Origin: Desulfovibrio sp. JC010
GTDB lineage: Bacteria; Desulfobacterota; Desulfovibrionia; Desulfovibrionales; Desulfovibrionaceae
Reading direction: 5' to 3'
Assembly: GCF_010470675.1 (NCBI RefSeq)
Contig: NZ_VOIQ01000008.1
Location: 88,243-152,242, forward strand
Length of the DNA stretch: 64,000 nucleotides
Part shown: positions 8,270-16,687 of the stretch, piece by piece
Layout: each line of letters begins with the position of its first letter
Position numbering within the stretch: the first letter of the stretch is position 1
Program-made: the position numbers and the translations under genes
The notes under the pieces: model-generated
Told to the model about the DNA's origin: nothing
The model's database searches: none
What the model saw: only the letters and a program-made list of their open reading frames with translations

Positions 8270-8285
8270 GTTGCCATTTTGCAAC
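8270..8285. promoter_or_regulatory. Fourth activator-type dyad, perfect GTTGC-N6-GCAAC
   Basis: GTTGC-CATTTT-GCAAC is a perfect 5+5 dyad with the same spacing and the same right half as the tandem repeats at 8151-8202. It is about 180-190 bases upstream of the -24 element. Confidence 0.7.
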
Positions 8286-8461
8286 AAACGTTTACAACTG
8301 GAAACATGTCCGTTATCCAGCAACCATCTTTTCGCTTTTGAACATTATTTACTGTTTCCCTTCACTGTGCCGGACAATACGTTTGTTAAGAACAGGTAAC
8401 ACGGCTATAAGATAATTTAACATGCAGCGCAGAACGCAGCCAAAGCGTGAGCGAGCACTCA

Positions 8462-8477
8462 TGGCACAGCAATTGCT
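8462..8477 (+). promoter_or_regulatory. Sigma-54 (-24/-12) promoter of the TRAP operon
   Basis: TGGCAC-AGCAA-TTGCT is an exact match to the TGGCAC-N5-TTGCW consensus, with GG and GC 10 bases apart. The predicted start near 8488 leaves a 5' leader of about 90 bases before dctP. The remaining non-coding stretch 8286-8461 shows no other clear signal. Confidence 0.9.
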
Positions 8478-8578
8478 CTACAGCCCAGTATCGCCCGGCT
8501 GTACACACCGGACGAGGTGACGGACCTCAAATGAGGGGTAGGCTCTTAACCGTAACTATTTAAACGTAGGATGAGGCA

Positions 8579-9697
8579 ATGACTAAATTTAAATTTCTCG
8601 CAGTAGCAGTCCTGATGACTCTGCTGACTGCTCAGGCTGCCTTTGCTGCCAAGTATGAACTGAAACTGCAGACCGCAGTGCCCAGTTCCAGCATGTACTT
8701 CAAGACCATGAAACGTCTTGGTGATCGCATCGAGACTCTCTCCAACGGCGAAATCAAAGTTGACGTCTACGCAGACGGCGCCATCGTTAAAGCATTCGAA
8801 ATCATTGACGCTGTTTCCGAAGGCATCATCAACGGCGGTCAGGCCTGGACCCACTACTGGTCCGGCAAGCACCCCGCAGGTCTTCTCTTTGCTGCTCCCA
8901 CCGCAGGTCTCGGTAAAGGTCTCGACCAGCGTTCCCTCCTTTCCTGGGCTTGGGAAGGTGACGGTAACCAGCTCCTGAACCAGTACTACCAGAAAGAACT
9001 GGGTTACGATATCGTTGCATGGCTGGCTATGCCCATGGGTCCCGAACCTTTCGGTTGGTTCCCCAAGCAGGTTAAAGATATGGCCGACCTCCGCACCATG
9101 AAGTTCAGGGCCCCCCCCGGAATCCCCGCTGAGACCTTCAACTCCATCAAAATGCCTGTTGTATCCATGCCCGGTTCCGAAATCGTTCCCTCCGCACAGC
9201 GCGGCGTTATCGATGCAGCTGAATGGATCTCCCCCGCAGACGATGCTCTCCTCGGCCTTGCTGATGTATGGAAGCACTACTACCTGCAGGGTCTCCACCA
9301 GGCTCTGTCCATCGGTGACATCTACATCAACAAAGACTGGTTCGAAGCTCTGCCCAAACACCTGCAGGCTGTAATCAACGTATCCATGAAGGCTACCGTT
9401 GCCGACCAGATCGTAATGAACGTTTCCCTGAACTCTCAGGCTCTGAAAGAACTCGTTACCGAGAAAGGTGTAGTTCTGGAAGAAACCCCTGACGAATACT
9501 TCGCTGAATACGGCGCAGCAGTACCCACCATCCTCGCGAAATACGCCAAGAAGAACGAATTCTTCAATCAGGTTCTGGGTTCCCTCAACGACTGGGCTGA
9601 CATGACCGTTCCTTACACCGTAAAGGTGAACGGCCTCTACTACAAGATGGGTAAAACCGCCATGGACAGCGGTGCTACCACCAACTTCAAGAAGTAA
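8579..9697 (+). CDS. dctP: TRAP transporter substrate-binding protein, probably isethionate
   Basis: 372 residues. A clear Sec signal peptide (MTKFKFLAVAVLMTLL..AFA, cleaved before AKYELK) sends it to the periplasm. The mature part is DctP-like: 'LQTAVPSSSMYFKTMKRLGD', 'MKFRAPPGIPAETFNSI' and 'AAEWISPADD' match the binding-protein layout, where the arginine of MKFRAP normally pairs with the substrate's acidic group. It delivers its ligand to the DctQ/DctM membrane pair encoded next. Very biased codon use suggests strong expression, and the perfect sigma-54 promoter in front supports inducible control. Isethionate as substrate follows from the neighbouring lyase. Confidence 0.88.
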   Translation: MTKFKFLAVAVLMTLLTAQAAFAAKYELKLQTAVPSSSMYFKTMKRLGDRIETLSNGEIKVDVYADGAIVKAFEIIDAVSEGIINGGQAWTHYWSGKHPAGLLFAAPTAGLGKGLDQRSLLSWAWEGDGNQLLNQYYQKELGYDIVAWLAMPMGPEPFGWFPKQVKDMADLRTMKFRAPPGIPAETFNSIKMPVVSMPGSEIVPSAQRGVIDAAEWISPADDALLGLADVWKHYYLQGLHQALSIGDIYINKDWFEALPKHLQAVINVSMKATVADQIVMNVSLNSQALKELVTEKGVVLEETPDEYFAEYGAAVPTILAKYAKKNEFFNQVLGSLNDWADMTVPYTVKVNGLYYKMGKTAMDSGATTNFKK

Positions 9698-9717
9698 GTA
9701 GTAAAACATCCGATACA

Positions 9718-9750
9718 GGGCCGTGGACGGCAATTTCCACGGCCCTTTTT
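9718..9750 (+). terminator. Leaky terminator between dctP and dctQ
   Basis: GGGCCGTGGA/TCCACGGCCC stem with an 8-base loop and TTTTT, located between two genes that must be co-expressed. It probably lowers the membrane-subunit message relative to the binding protein and protects the dctP 3' end. Confidence 0.8.
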
Positions 9751-9779
9751 AAATAACCATAAGTCTAAGCGAGGTCATC

Positions 9780-10397
9780 GTGCAGGCCAACACCTCTGCG
9801 CCCACCAACCTGACGCCTCCGCCGAAAGCGGATAAAATCGTCAAGACGCTCGACAAGATCAGCGATGTCTGGGGTAAACTTGCCTCCTATCTGGTCGCTC
9901 CCATGCTTGTCGCACTCGTCTACGAAGTCGTCTCCAGATATTTTTTCAATGCCCCGACCATCTGGGCGGGTGACGTAGCACTTATCTGTTACGGTATCTA
10001 TTTCATGATCGGTTCGCCGTACTGCCTCAAGGAAGGCATGCATATCCGGACCGACTTCCTTTACTCCCGCTGGTCCATCAAGACCAAGGGACTCGTGGAT
10101 TTCATCACCTATCTGGTGCTGTACATCCCGACCCACATTGTCTTTCTGGAAATCGGCTGGAAGTACTTCTACAAGTCCTTCAAGCACAACGAAGTTATTA
10201 TCTCCAGTCCCTGGATGCCTATCATCTGGCCCATGAAGCTTGCGATTCCCGTGAGCCTCGCGCTGATGATCCTGCAGGGTGTTTCTGAAACCATCAAAGC
10301 TTACTACGCATGGCGTGATGAAGCCTCCTACTGGGGCTCTTACGATGACCACGACGAGGTCTCCGAGTGCCAGGCTGTAAACCTTGACGAAGTGTAG
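9780..10397 (+). CDS. dctQ: TRAP transporter small permease
   Basis: 205 residues starting at a GTG codon (9780) preceded by GAGGT. Four hydrophobic segments are visible (for example 'YLVAPMLVALVYEVVSRYFF' and 'LVDFITYLVLYIPTHIVFL'), as in the DctQ family. 'FNAPTIWAGDVALICYG' matches the conserved DctQ region after the first helix. It forms an inner-membrane complex with DctM. An internal ATG start is possible but would remove the N-terminal cytoplasmic segment. The dctM gene follows within 10 bases. Confidence 0.87.
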   Translation: MQANTSAPTNLTPPPKADKIVKTLDKISDVWGKLASYLVAPMLVALVYEVVSRYFFNAPTIWAGDVALICYGIYFMIGSPYCLKEGMHIRTDFLYSRWSIKTKGLVDFITYLVLYIPTHIVFLEIGWKYFYKSFKHNEVIISSPWMPIIWPMKLAIPVSLALMILQGVSETIKAYYAWRDEASYWGSYDDHDEVSECQAVNLDEV

Positions 10398-10406
10398 GTG
10401 ATCGAC

Positions 10407-11726
10407 ATGGAATATACTCAATTACTCGGGGTTTTATCCCTTTTCGGCCTGATCGCCGCCTTCTGCACCGGCTTCCCCATCACCTTTACCATGATGTTTA
10501 TCGGTCTGGTATTCGGTTACGCGGGCATGGGCAAACTTGTTTTCTACCTCATGAACCTGCAGTTCTATCAGGTAATGAGTGACCCGGTTCTCGGCGCAAT
10601 TCCCTTCTTTCTAGTCATGGGATACATACTAGAGGGAGCGGGGCTAATGGATGGATTGTTCCGGTCAATCCAGAAACTCATGGCTCCGATCCCGGGTTCC
10701 CTGTACGTCGCTATTGTTATCACCGCGACCATCTTCGCAGCTGCCACCGGTATTGTCGGCTCCTCCATTACCCTCCTGTGCGTAATGGCTGCCCCGGCCA
10801 TGGCCCGAAGTAATTACGATACCCGAATGGGTGCAGGTGCCATCGCCGCAGGTGGTACGCTGGGGATTCTGATTCCGCCCAGTATTATGCTGGTCGTCAT
10901 GGGCCCCATCATCGGTGTTCCCGTTACCGACCTCTTTGCTGGCGCTGTTATCCCCGGCATGCTGCTCTCCGGTATCTACGTAGTATACGTACTGGTCCGC
11001 TGCTTCCTGAACCCCAAGCTTGGACCGCCGCTCCCGAAAGAACTGCGTGCTGAGTCCATCCCCGCACTGCTCATTGAGATCGTCAAGGGTGTTGTACCCC
11101 TGATTCTGCTCATCGGTGCGACCCTCGGCTCCATTCTGGCCGGTATGGCAACCCCCACCGAAGCATCCGCATGCGGTGCCCTTGGTGCCCTGCTGCTGGT
11201 CATCGGTTACGGCAAGTTCGACTGGAAAAAGCTTCAGGGTGCCCTGTACTCTTCCATCAAGCTTTCCGCCATGATTCTGGTCATGATCGCTGCGTCCAAC
11301 TTCTTCGGCTCAGTGTTCTCCCGTCTCGGCGGTGCAGACTGGCTCTCCAGCCTGCTCATCAACATGAACCTGCCCCCGTACGCAATGATCGGTATGATCA
11401 TGGCCATGGTCTTCCTGCTCGGCTGGGCCATGGAATGGGTACCCATCGTACTTATCGTACTGCCCATCGTTATGCCCACAGTGCGCGCACTCGGCATCGA
11501 TCCGCTCTGGTTCGCAATCATCTACGCAGTAACCCTGCAGACCTCATGGCTCACCCCGCCTGTTGCGCTGTCCTGTTACTTCATTAAAGGATGTATCCCC
11601 AGCTGGAAGCTCGGAGACATCTACCGCGGCATGTTCCAGTTCATCGCATGTCAGGTTGTGGGTATCGCCCTCATCCTCATGTTCCCCGAACTGGTTACCT
11701 GGCTGCCCTCCATCGTGAACAAATAA
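10407..11726 (+). CDS. dctM: TRAP transporter large permease
   Basis: About 439 residues. I place the start at ATG 10407 because AGGTG (10396-10400) sits six bases before it; a GTG at 10398 is in frame but has no spaced ribosome-binding site. It has about a dozen hydrophobic segments. DctM landmarks are 'AATGIVGSSITLLCVMAAPA', 'GGTLGILIPPSIMLVVMGPI' and 'LLGWAMEWVPIVLIVLPIVM'. It is the ion-coupled transport subunit. It is the last gene of the operon, followed by a strong terminator. Confidence 0.92.
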   Translation: MEYTQLLGVLSLFGLIAAFCTGFPITFTMMFIGLVFGYAGMGKLVFYLMNLQFYQVMSDPVLGAIPFFLVMGYILEGAGLMDGLFRSIQKLMAPIPGSLYVAIVITATIFAAATGIVGSSITLLCVMAAPAMARSNYDTRMGAGAIAAGGTLGILIPPSIMLVVMGPIIGVPVTDLFAGAVIPGMLLSGIYVVYVLVRCFLNPKLGPPLPKELRAESIPALLIEIVKGVVPLILLIGATLGSILAGMATPTEASACGALGALLLVIGYGKFDWKKLQGALYSSIKLSAMILVMIAASNFFGSVFSRLGGADWLSSLLINMNLPPYAMIGMIMAMVFLLGWAMEWVPIVLIVLPIVMPTVRALGIDPLWFAIIYAVTLQTSWLTPPVALSCYFIKGCIPSWKLGDIYRGMFQFIACQVVGIALILMFPELVTWLPSIVNK

Positions 11727-11811
11727 AATTCACTATGCTGGACAAACCCCAATCTGTGCGCACAAGCAGTGCTGCTAACCGGGGATAGTGGATAAGTTCC
11801 ATAGTCAAATT

Positions 11812-11850
11812 AAAAGCCCTGCAAGTCTGAGAGGATTTGCAGGGCTTTCT
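11812..11850 (+). terminator. Terminator of the TRAP operon
   Basis: AAAGCCCTGCAA pairs with TTGCAGGGCTTT across an 11-base loop; the tail is TCTTGT, so the T run is short. Confidence 0.8.
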
Positions 11851-11907
11851 TGTATGTGGTGGTTGGGTGAATGTTTGATGGAATAAGAGAATATTAAGAA
11901 CGGGGAG

Positions 11908-13530
11908 TTATTTGGAATCTTTGTCGTTGTTTTCTTCGGGGAGGGGGTTGGCGGCGGCGTAGGCTTCCATTTCAGATATCAACATATTCGTTTCTTCTGC
12001 TTCTGAATAATTCATCAATTCCTTAAAATTTTTAAGTGCTTCATGAAGCAATGGCAAACCATCTTCATATCGACCACTATAACACAAAACTTCGCCAAGC
12101 AACCGACCGACAAATGCCTTACCATCACGATCACCACTATCATTAACTATCCCAAAAGCCTTTTCTAAAAAAGGTAAAGCATCAGAACCTTTTTGGTAAA
12201 AAACAATCTGTGCAATATCAAAAAGTGTAATTGCACAATTCTGTAGATCCCCTATCTTTTCATAAAACTTCAACTGCTCCTTGTGTATCCGCAATGCTTC
12301 GTCGACCATCCCTTTTTCAGTCAAGATACGCCCAATATCTCTACGGACACCAGCACTACTTATCGATTCTCCAAGAGAATCAAAAATACTCAGACGCTCT
12401 TCATGCACCTGTAAGGCTTCATCAATTCGATTTTTATTTTTATAAATCCTTGCAATATCTCCTAAAGTAACTGCTCGCTCCCTAGTATCATTAATTTTTA
12501 AAAACTCTTCTATCTGTCTTTCATGCAACCTTAATGCATCATCATCTTGTCCTTTATCACTCAAAATCCTAGCCATTTCACCTAAGATTATTGCACACTC
12601 TCTATTACCCCCTATCGCTTGCCATTTTAAATACGCCTCCTTAAATAAACTCTCTGCACGCTCAGTCTCGCCGATTTTTCTCTCAACTCTAGCAAGAGTG
12701 GTCAGAAAAGCAGCCACAAAATCAGCATCATCTTGATCTGACTCAAGAGCAATATCTAAACCTTGCTCTGAAATACTTGCTGCAAGGGAATAATCATAGT
12801 CTAAAAATGCCATTTCACTCATGTCGTAAAGAGCTTTCAACTTATTATTACTCTCTCCCATCTCCTCCGCCAAGCCAACAGCACCCTCAAAAACCTCAAT
12901 AGCCTCATCCCACCGATAGAGCTTTCCAAGGCAATCCCCCAAATCCATCAAAACCTTAAATCGCTCTTCGTCATCCAAGCCCAAGCCAAGCCGGGATTTC
13001 AGAAACTCTACACGGTTCGACAAATACTTCTCATCAGCAAATTCAGGCTCGTATTCACCTCGGTCCATGAATGGTCTTTCTGGATTAGGAATCTTTATAC
13101 GCAAGGAGGCAAAATCATAAAAATCGAGGGCATAACGAAGGATCAGATCAACAAAATAGGACGGAAAGAAAAAAACAAGCAGCTTATCTAAATTATCCAA
13201 CTTCTCACGGGCCATATTAAAACTTCGAAGCATCCTGATTTCTTCTTCACGATCACCTTTAGCGAGGCCGCTCATATTCAGGACGCAAAAGACCTTAGCT
13301 TCAGAAAAATCCTTTACGGCTGACTCAATAAAATTTGCCGGACGAAAATCGTCCGGCATATATTCAAGGTCAATGGAAACAATCTTTTTAGAAATTAATT
13401 CCGTTTCAAGGAAGGAAACGCAATTGTTCTGAGACCTTCGGTCATTAACTTCAACAATAACAAAACCAGAATCAGCATTCTCGAGATAATCTACGACCTT
13501 CTCTAATTCCTGAAACCTATCGGGATACAT
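11908..13530 (-). CDS. TPR protein with degenerate NTPase-like N-terminus, partner of the upstream ATPase
   Basis: 540 residues. Residues 1-155 look like an alpha/beta domain in the style of a STAND/AAA module but without a Walker A: a strand 'GFVIVEVND' is followed by RRSQN instead of GxxxxGK[ST], then 'KVFCVLNMSGL' where Walker B would lie. Residues 205-520 form repeated helical pairs of the tetratricopeptide type, spaced about 40 residues, with recurring 'DEALRIHKEQLKFYEKIGD'-like units. The start ATG overlaps the stop of the ATPase gene (TAATG), so translation is coupled. The DNA is clearly more AT-rich than its neighbours, which suggests acquisition. The function is unknown; a scaffold or sensor of the ATPase is the simplest guess. 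Confidence 0.7.
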   Translation of the reverse strand: MYPDRFQELEKVVDYLENADSGFVIVEVNDRRSQNNCVSFLETELISKKIVSIDLEYMPDDFRPANFIESAVKDFSEAKVFCVLNMSGLAKGDREEEIRMLRSFNMAREKLDNLDKLLVFFFPSYFVDLILRYALDFYDFASLRIKIPNPERPFMDRGEYEPEFADEKYLSNRVEFLKSRLGLGLDDEERFKVLMDLGDCLGKLYRWDEAIEVFEGAVGLAEEMGESNNKLKALYDMSEMAFLDYDYSLAASISEQGLDIALESDQDDADFVAAFLTTLARVERKIGETERAESLFKEAYLKWQAIGGNRECAIILGEMARILSDKGQDDDALRLHERQIEEFLKINDTRERAVTLGDIARIYKNKNRIDEALQVHEERLSIFDSLGESISSAGVRRDIGRILTEKGMVDEALRIHKEQLKFYEKIGDLQNCAITLFDIAQIVFYQKGSDALPFLEKAFGIVNDSGDRDGKAFVGRLLGEVLCYSGRYEDGLPLLHEALKNFKELMNYSEAEETNMLISEMEAYAAANPLPEENNDKDSK

Positions 13531-14816
13531 TATTTTATCTCGCCCTTACCCTTAAGATAATCTTCTACTGCTGGATGCAATCCACACCAACGGTCACCGT
13601 TGTATTCGATTACTGCGAGACAGCTAAGCATTTCTTTGAGGCTATCGTCCTGTAAAGGTTTCTTGTCTTCACTTTCATATAAATCTTTCAATGCTACAAG
13701 GTGCTTACGTTCAATACAGCGTTCAAAATCACTGCGCATTTTCACATAAGCCTTTTGAGCAGATTCCACAGTGATTGATGTGGACTTCCTATCTTGACTA
13801 CGCTCAGTCAATGCGGCGTCCTGAACCATTTTAAGAATCAATCGGATCGCCCCGCCAGACTTTTCAATTATTAGATCAAGAGCTTCGTCATTAATCAAAG
13901 AAAGATCAAACCTGCGTTCCAGCAAGTCCTTCAAAGTATTACGACCTTCTTCATATGGTGTATGTTCTTTTGTATTCACCTTAATCATACTTAGTAAGAC
14001 TGCATGATCAAAAGATTCTTCAATAGCACGAAATTTTTCAGAATAATGCAGAAAGATAGGGAAAGTATAAACTACATGTAAATTGAAACTGGTTAAAACC
14101 TTGCTGTGATTAAGGAACAGGTTTTCAGCGACTTCAATATCCAATTTATCAAGGTCTTCAATAATCAACAGCATTGTTCTGTCATTATTGCCATATTTGC
14201 TTGAAATATCAGCGATCAAATCATTTGTATCTTGTATCAGGCGACTTATCTTCGGCTCAACATATCTTCTGACGGTCTCCTTTGATTCATTCCCAGTCTT
14301 AAAAATACCACCTATATGTGTAGTCAAAAGCCCCAGTAAACCTCCTTTGACTTCAACACCGCCACTGATTTCATTTTTTGAAAAACTAATGTCCTCGAGA
14401 AGTGTCTCTCCATGCCAATACGAAACCAAATTATCCAATACAGTTTGATCGACTTCGATTTCATCATCAATAGCGGATTCATAAAGTTTGGAAAGAATGA
14501 TGAATAAAACGTCAATGTGCTGAAGGCTATTCCCATCAGCCTCATCAAGAATAGAAAACTTTATAACCTTGAACTCATCTCCAAGCTCTTTTTCAACCCG
14601 GTAAAGTTCTGTAGATTTCCCTGAACCACGATGCCCCATAAAAAGAACCTTTTGAGGGTCATCAACATTCATAGAAAAATAGTCACAAAGCTGAAAAGCA
14701 ATGTTGGCCCCTCTTGCATCGTCAGTCTCTACAAAAAAAGAATCATAACTATCGCCCTGCAAGGGACTGGTCTTGGTGACACGCAGCAGCTGCCCTAAAT
14801 CTTTTGCTTTTTCCAT
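13530..14816 (-). CDS. P-loop ATPase of a two-gene island (ATPase-TPR pair)
   Basis: About 428 residues from ATG 14816, chosen because AGGAG lies six bases upstream; the frame extends to 14876 without a ribosome-binding site. Walker A 'GHRGSGKST' (61-69) and Walker B 'MLLIIEDLDKLD' (from 215) are intact, and 'SGGAIRLILKMVQDAAL' resembles a sensor-2/lid region of AAA_16 or KAP-like ATPases. The C-terminus ends in a probable winged-helix-like segment ('LSCLAVIEYNGDRWCGLHPAVEDYLKG'-type layout). No membrane segment is seen. It overlaps the TPR gene by one base. Base composition is AT-rich, unlike the flanks. ATPases of this kind paired with repeat proteins are common among defence and signalling STAND systems, but no effector domain is visible here. 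Confidence 0.72.
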   Translation of the reverse strand: MEKAKDLGQLLRVTKTSPLQGDSYDSFFVETDDARGANIAFQLCDYFSMNVDDPQKVLFMGHRGSGKSTELYRVEKELGDEFKVIKFSILDEADGNSLQHIDVLFIILSKLYESAIDDEIEVDQTVLDNLVSYWHGETLLEDISFSKNEISGGVEVKGGLLGLLTTHIGGIFKTGNESKETVRRYVEPKISRLIQDTNDLIADISSKYGNNDRTMLLIIEDLDKLDIEVAENLFLNHSKVLTSFNLHVVYTFPIFLHYSEKFRAIEESFDHAVLLSMIKVNTKEHTPYEEGRNTLKDLLERRFDLSLINDEALDLIIEKSGGAIRLILKMVQDAALTERSQDRKSTSITVESAQKAYVKMRSDFERCIERKHLVALKDLYESEDKKPLQDDSLKEMLSCLAVIEYNGDRWCGLHPAVEDYLKGKGEIK

Positions 14817-15053
14817 TTCCGGCTCCTGAAAATATAAAAATAACTGCGAAAACAAAAAACCGCAGAAATATATCATGGTTAGTGTGCTCTTTTATATGCG
14901 TGGGCACAAGCGCAGTCAAGCAAGCCTGAGGATCATACTACTTAACACCCCTGCAACCCTTCCCGCCTTTACGAAAAAGCGGATTAATATTAAGTTACCG
15001 CAGTATTTTTATAAAAAGGCACCCCATAAACATAATATTTACCTGCTGCACCC

Positions 15054-16679
15054 ATGAACCTGACTGCCAAGCTGCTACGGAAAACACCAATCGCTTTAGT
15101 GCTGCTGATACTTTGCGCCTTGTGCGTTGCAGCACCGGTTCATGCGCAGAACGGAACAGGAGCAGCGGCAAACAACTCCACCCTGACCCTCTCCATGGAT
15201 GAGGTGGTAAAGCTGACCATCCGTAACAACTCCAATGTAGCCACCAACTACCTGCAACGCGTTACTCAAAAATTCGATCTTGAACAGGCTGAAGCCAAAT
15301 TCGAACCGGTCATCAATATTGACGGCACCTTCAATGCTGAAGCCTTTCAGCGGAACATGCATATTTCCGATAACGGCACCCAGTCCCCGGCATCGAAATG
15401 GGATGCCGGAGGCAAGGCGACCATCAGCCAGAAGATTCCCACCGGGGGAACGCTCTCGTTCGTCTGGGACAACAACTACTCTGAAAACAAAGCGGGGACA
15501 TTGTCCTACGACGGAGATACCAACGTTACCCGTGAGAAATCATACACCCGGCAGGCCACTTCTGAATGGCGGGTGGAACTGACCCAGCCGCTGCTTAAAG
15601 GAGCGGGCATAGATTACAACATGGCCTCCATCCGGCTGGCCCGTATTACTGACAAACGCAACATCCTTTCCCTGCGTGACAACCTCAGCCAGCTGATCAA
15701 CAGCGGGCTCAACCTCTACTTCACCTTCAAACAGGCCAAGGAAAACCTTGAAATCCAGCGGCAGGCCCTTGAACGTTCGGAACGGTTGCTGGAAGTCAAC
15801 AAATTCAAACAGAAAATGGGCCGCATGGCCGCCAGTGACGTGGTTCAGGCTGAAGCAGACGTGGCATCAAGCAGGCTCTCCCTTGAAGAAGCCCGGAACA
15901 GTGTTGATGAAGCCCGGCGCAACCTGCTCAACCACCTTGAGATGGACCCCAATCTTGAAATCGAACCGGTGGAAGATAAAATACGGGATGTGGAACCTGA
16001 TTACGACCGTTGCATGCAGGTGGCCCTGAAAAACAACCAGGCTTACATGGGCAGTGTTTTCAGTGTATCAGAAGCGGATATCAACGCCATGATGGCCTCA
16101 AACGACCGCATGTGGGAACTGAACCTGAAAACAGGATACGGCCAAACCCATACTGAAAAAAATTCTTACACAGCATCCACAAATGAAGACGAGCTCTCCG
16201 CCGGGGTGGAACTGAAAGCCCCCATAAATCTGTGGGGTGATGATCTTCTGGACCGTAAAAAAGCCCTGCTCACCGCCGAGGTAAATAAACGCACGACCCG
16301 GCTGGAACTGAAGCGGGCCAAAACCAACCTGCAGACCGAAGTTGCAAATGCGGTGCGCAATGTCAGGATGCGCTGGAAGATGATCCAACTGGCCAGGAAA
16401 AATACCGAGCTCAAGGCCCTGCAGCTGCAAAACGAAAACACCAAACTCATGGTCGGACGAACCACCAACTTCGAGGTGGTCTCCTACCAGAACCAGCTTG
16501 TGCAGGCCCAGCTCTCGGAAACCTCAATGCACCATGCCTATGTACAAGCCCTGCTGACCCTTGACCAGTTGCTGGGCACGACCATGGAAACATGGGATGT
16601 TGAATTCAAACATGACGACAAACAACTTGAAGACAACATAAACGACCGGATCCGTCCTCAGGTCTGGACCTGGTGGTAG
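15054..16679 (+). CDS. TolC-family outer-membrane efflux protein
   Basis: 541 residues. A signal peptide with a hydrophobic core 'PIALVLLILCALCVAAP' ends near AHAQ. The mature part has the internal duplication of TolC proteins: 'LNLYFTFKQAKENLEIQRQA' and a second coiled-coil block 'KTNLQTEVANAVRNVRMRW'. It would form the outer-membrane duct for the pump encoded by the next three genes, which start eight bases after its stop. The ribosome-binding site is weak. It could also serve the RND pump further downstream, which has no outer-membrane gene of its own in the operon. Confidence 0.85.
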   Translation: MNLTAKLLRKTPIALVLLILCALCVAAPVHAQNGTGAAANNSTLTLSMDEVVKLTIRNNSNVATNYLQRVTQKFDLEQAEAKFEPVINIDGTFNAEAFQRNMHISDNGTQSPASKWDAGGKATISQKIPTGGTLSFVWDNNYSENKAGTLSYDGDTNVTREKSYTRQATSEWRVELTQPLLKGAGIDYNMASIRLARITDKRNILSLRDNLSQLINSGLNLYFTFKQAKENLEIQRQALERSERLLEVNKFKQKMGRMAASDVVQAEADVASSRLSLEEARNSVDEARRNLLNHLEMDPNLEIEPVEDKIRDVEPDYDRCMQVALKNNQAYMGSVFSVSEADINAMMASNDRMWELNLKTGYGQTHTEKNSYTASTNEDELSAGVELKAPINLWGDDLLDRKKALLTAEVNKRTTRLELKRAKTNLQTEVANAVRNVRMRWKMIQLARKNTELKALQLQNENTKLMVGRTTNFEVVSYQNQLVQAQLSETSMHHAYVQALLTLDQLLGTTMETWDVEFKHDDKQLEDNINDRIRPQVWTWW

Positions 16680-16687
16680 GAAATATC

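Noticed and set aside
8546-9733. 395-codon minus-strand open frame over dctP
   Set aside because: It mirrors a strongly codon-biased real gene with a signal peptide; the antisense product has no recognisable domain.
14875-15057. 60-codon plus-strand open frame before the tolC-type gene
   Set aside because: No ribosome-binding site or protein-like composition; probably leader sequence.
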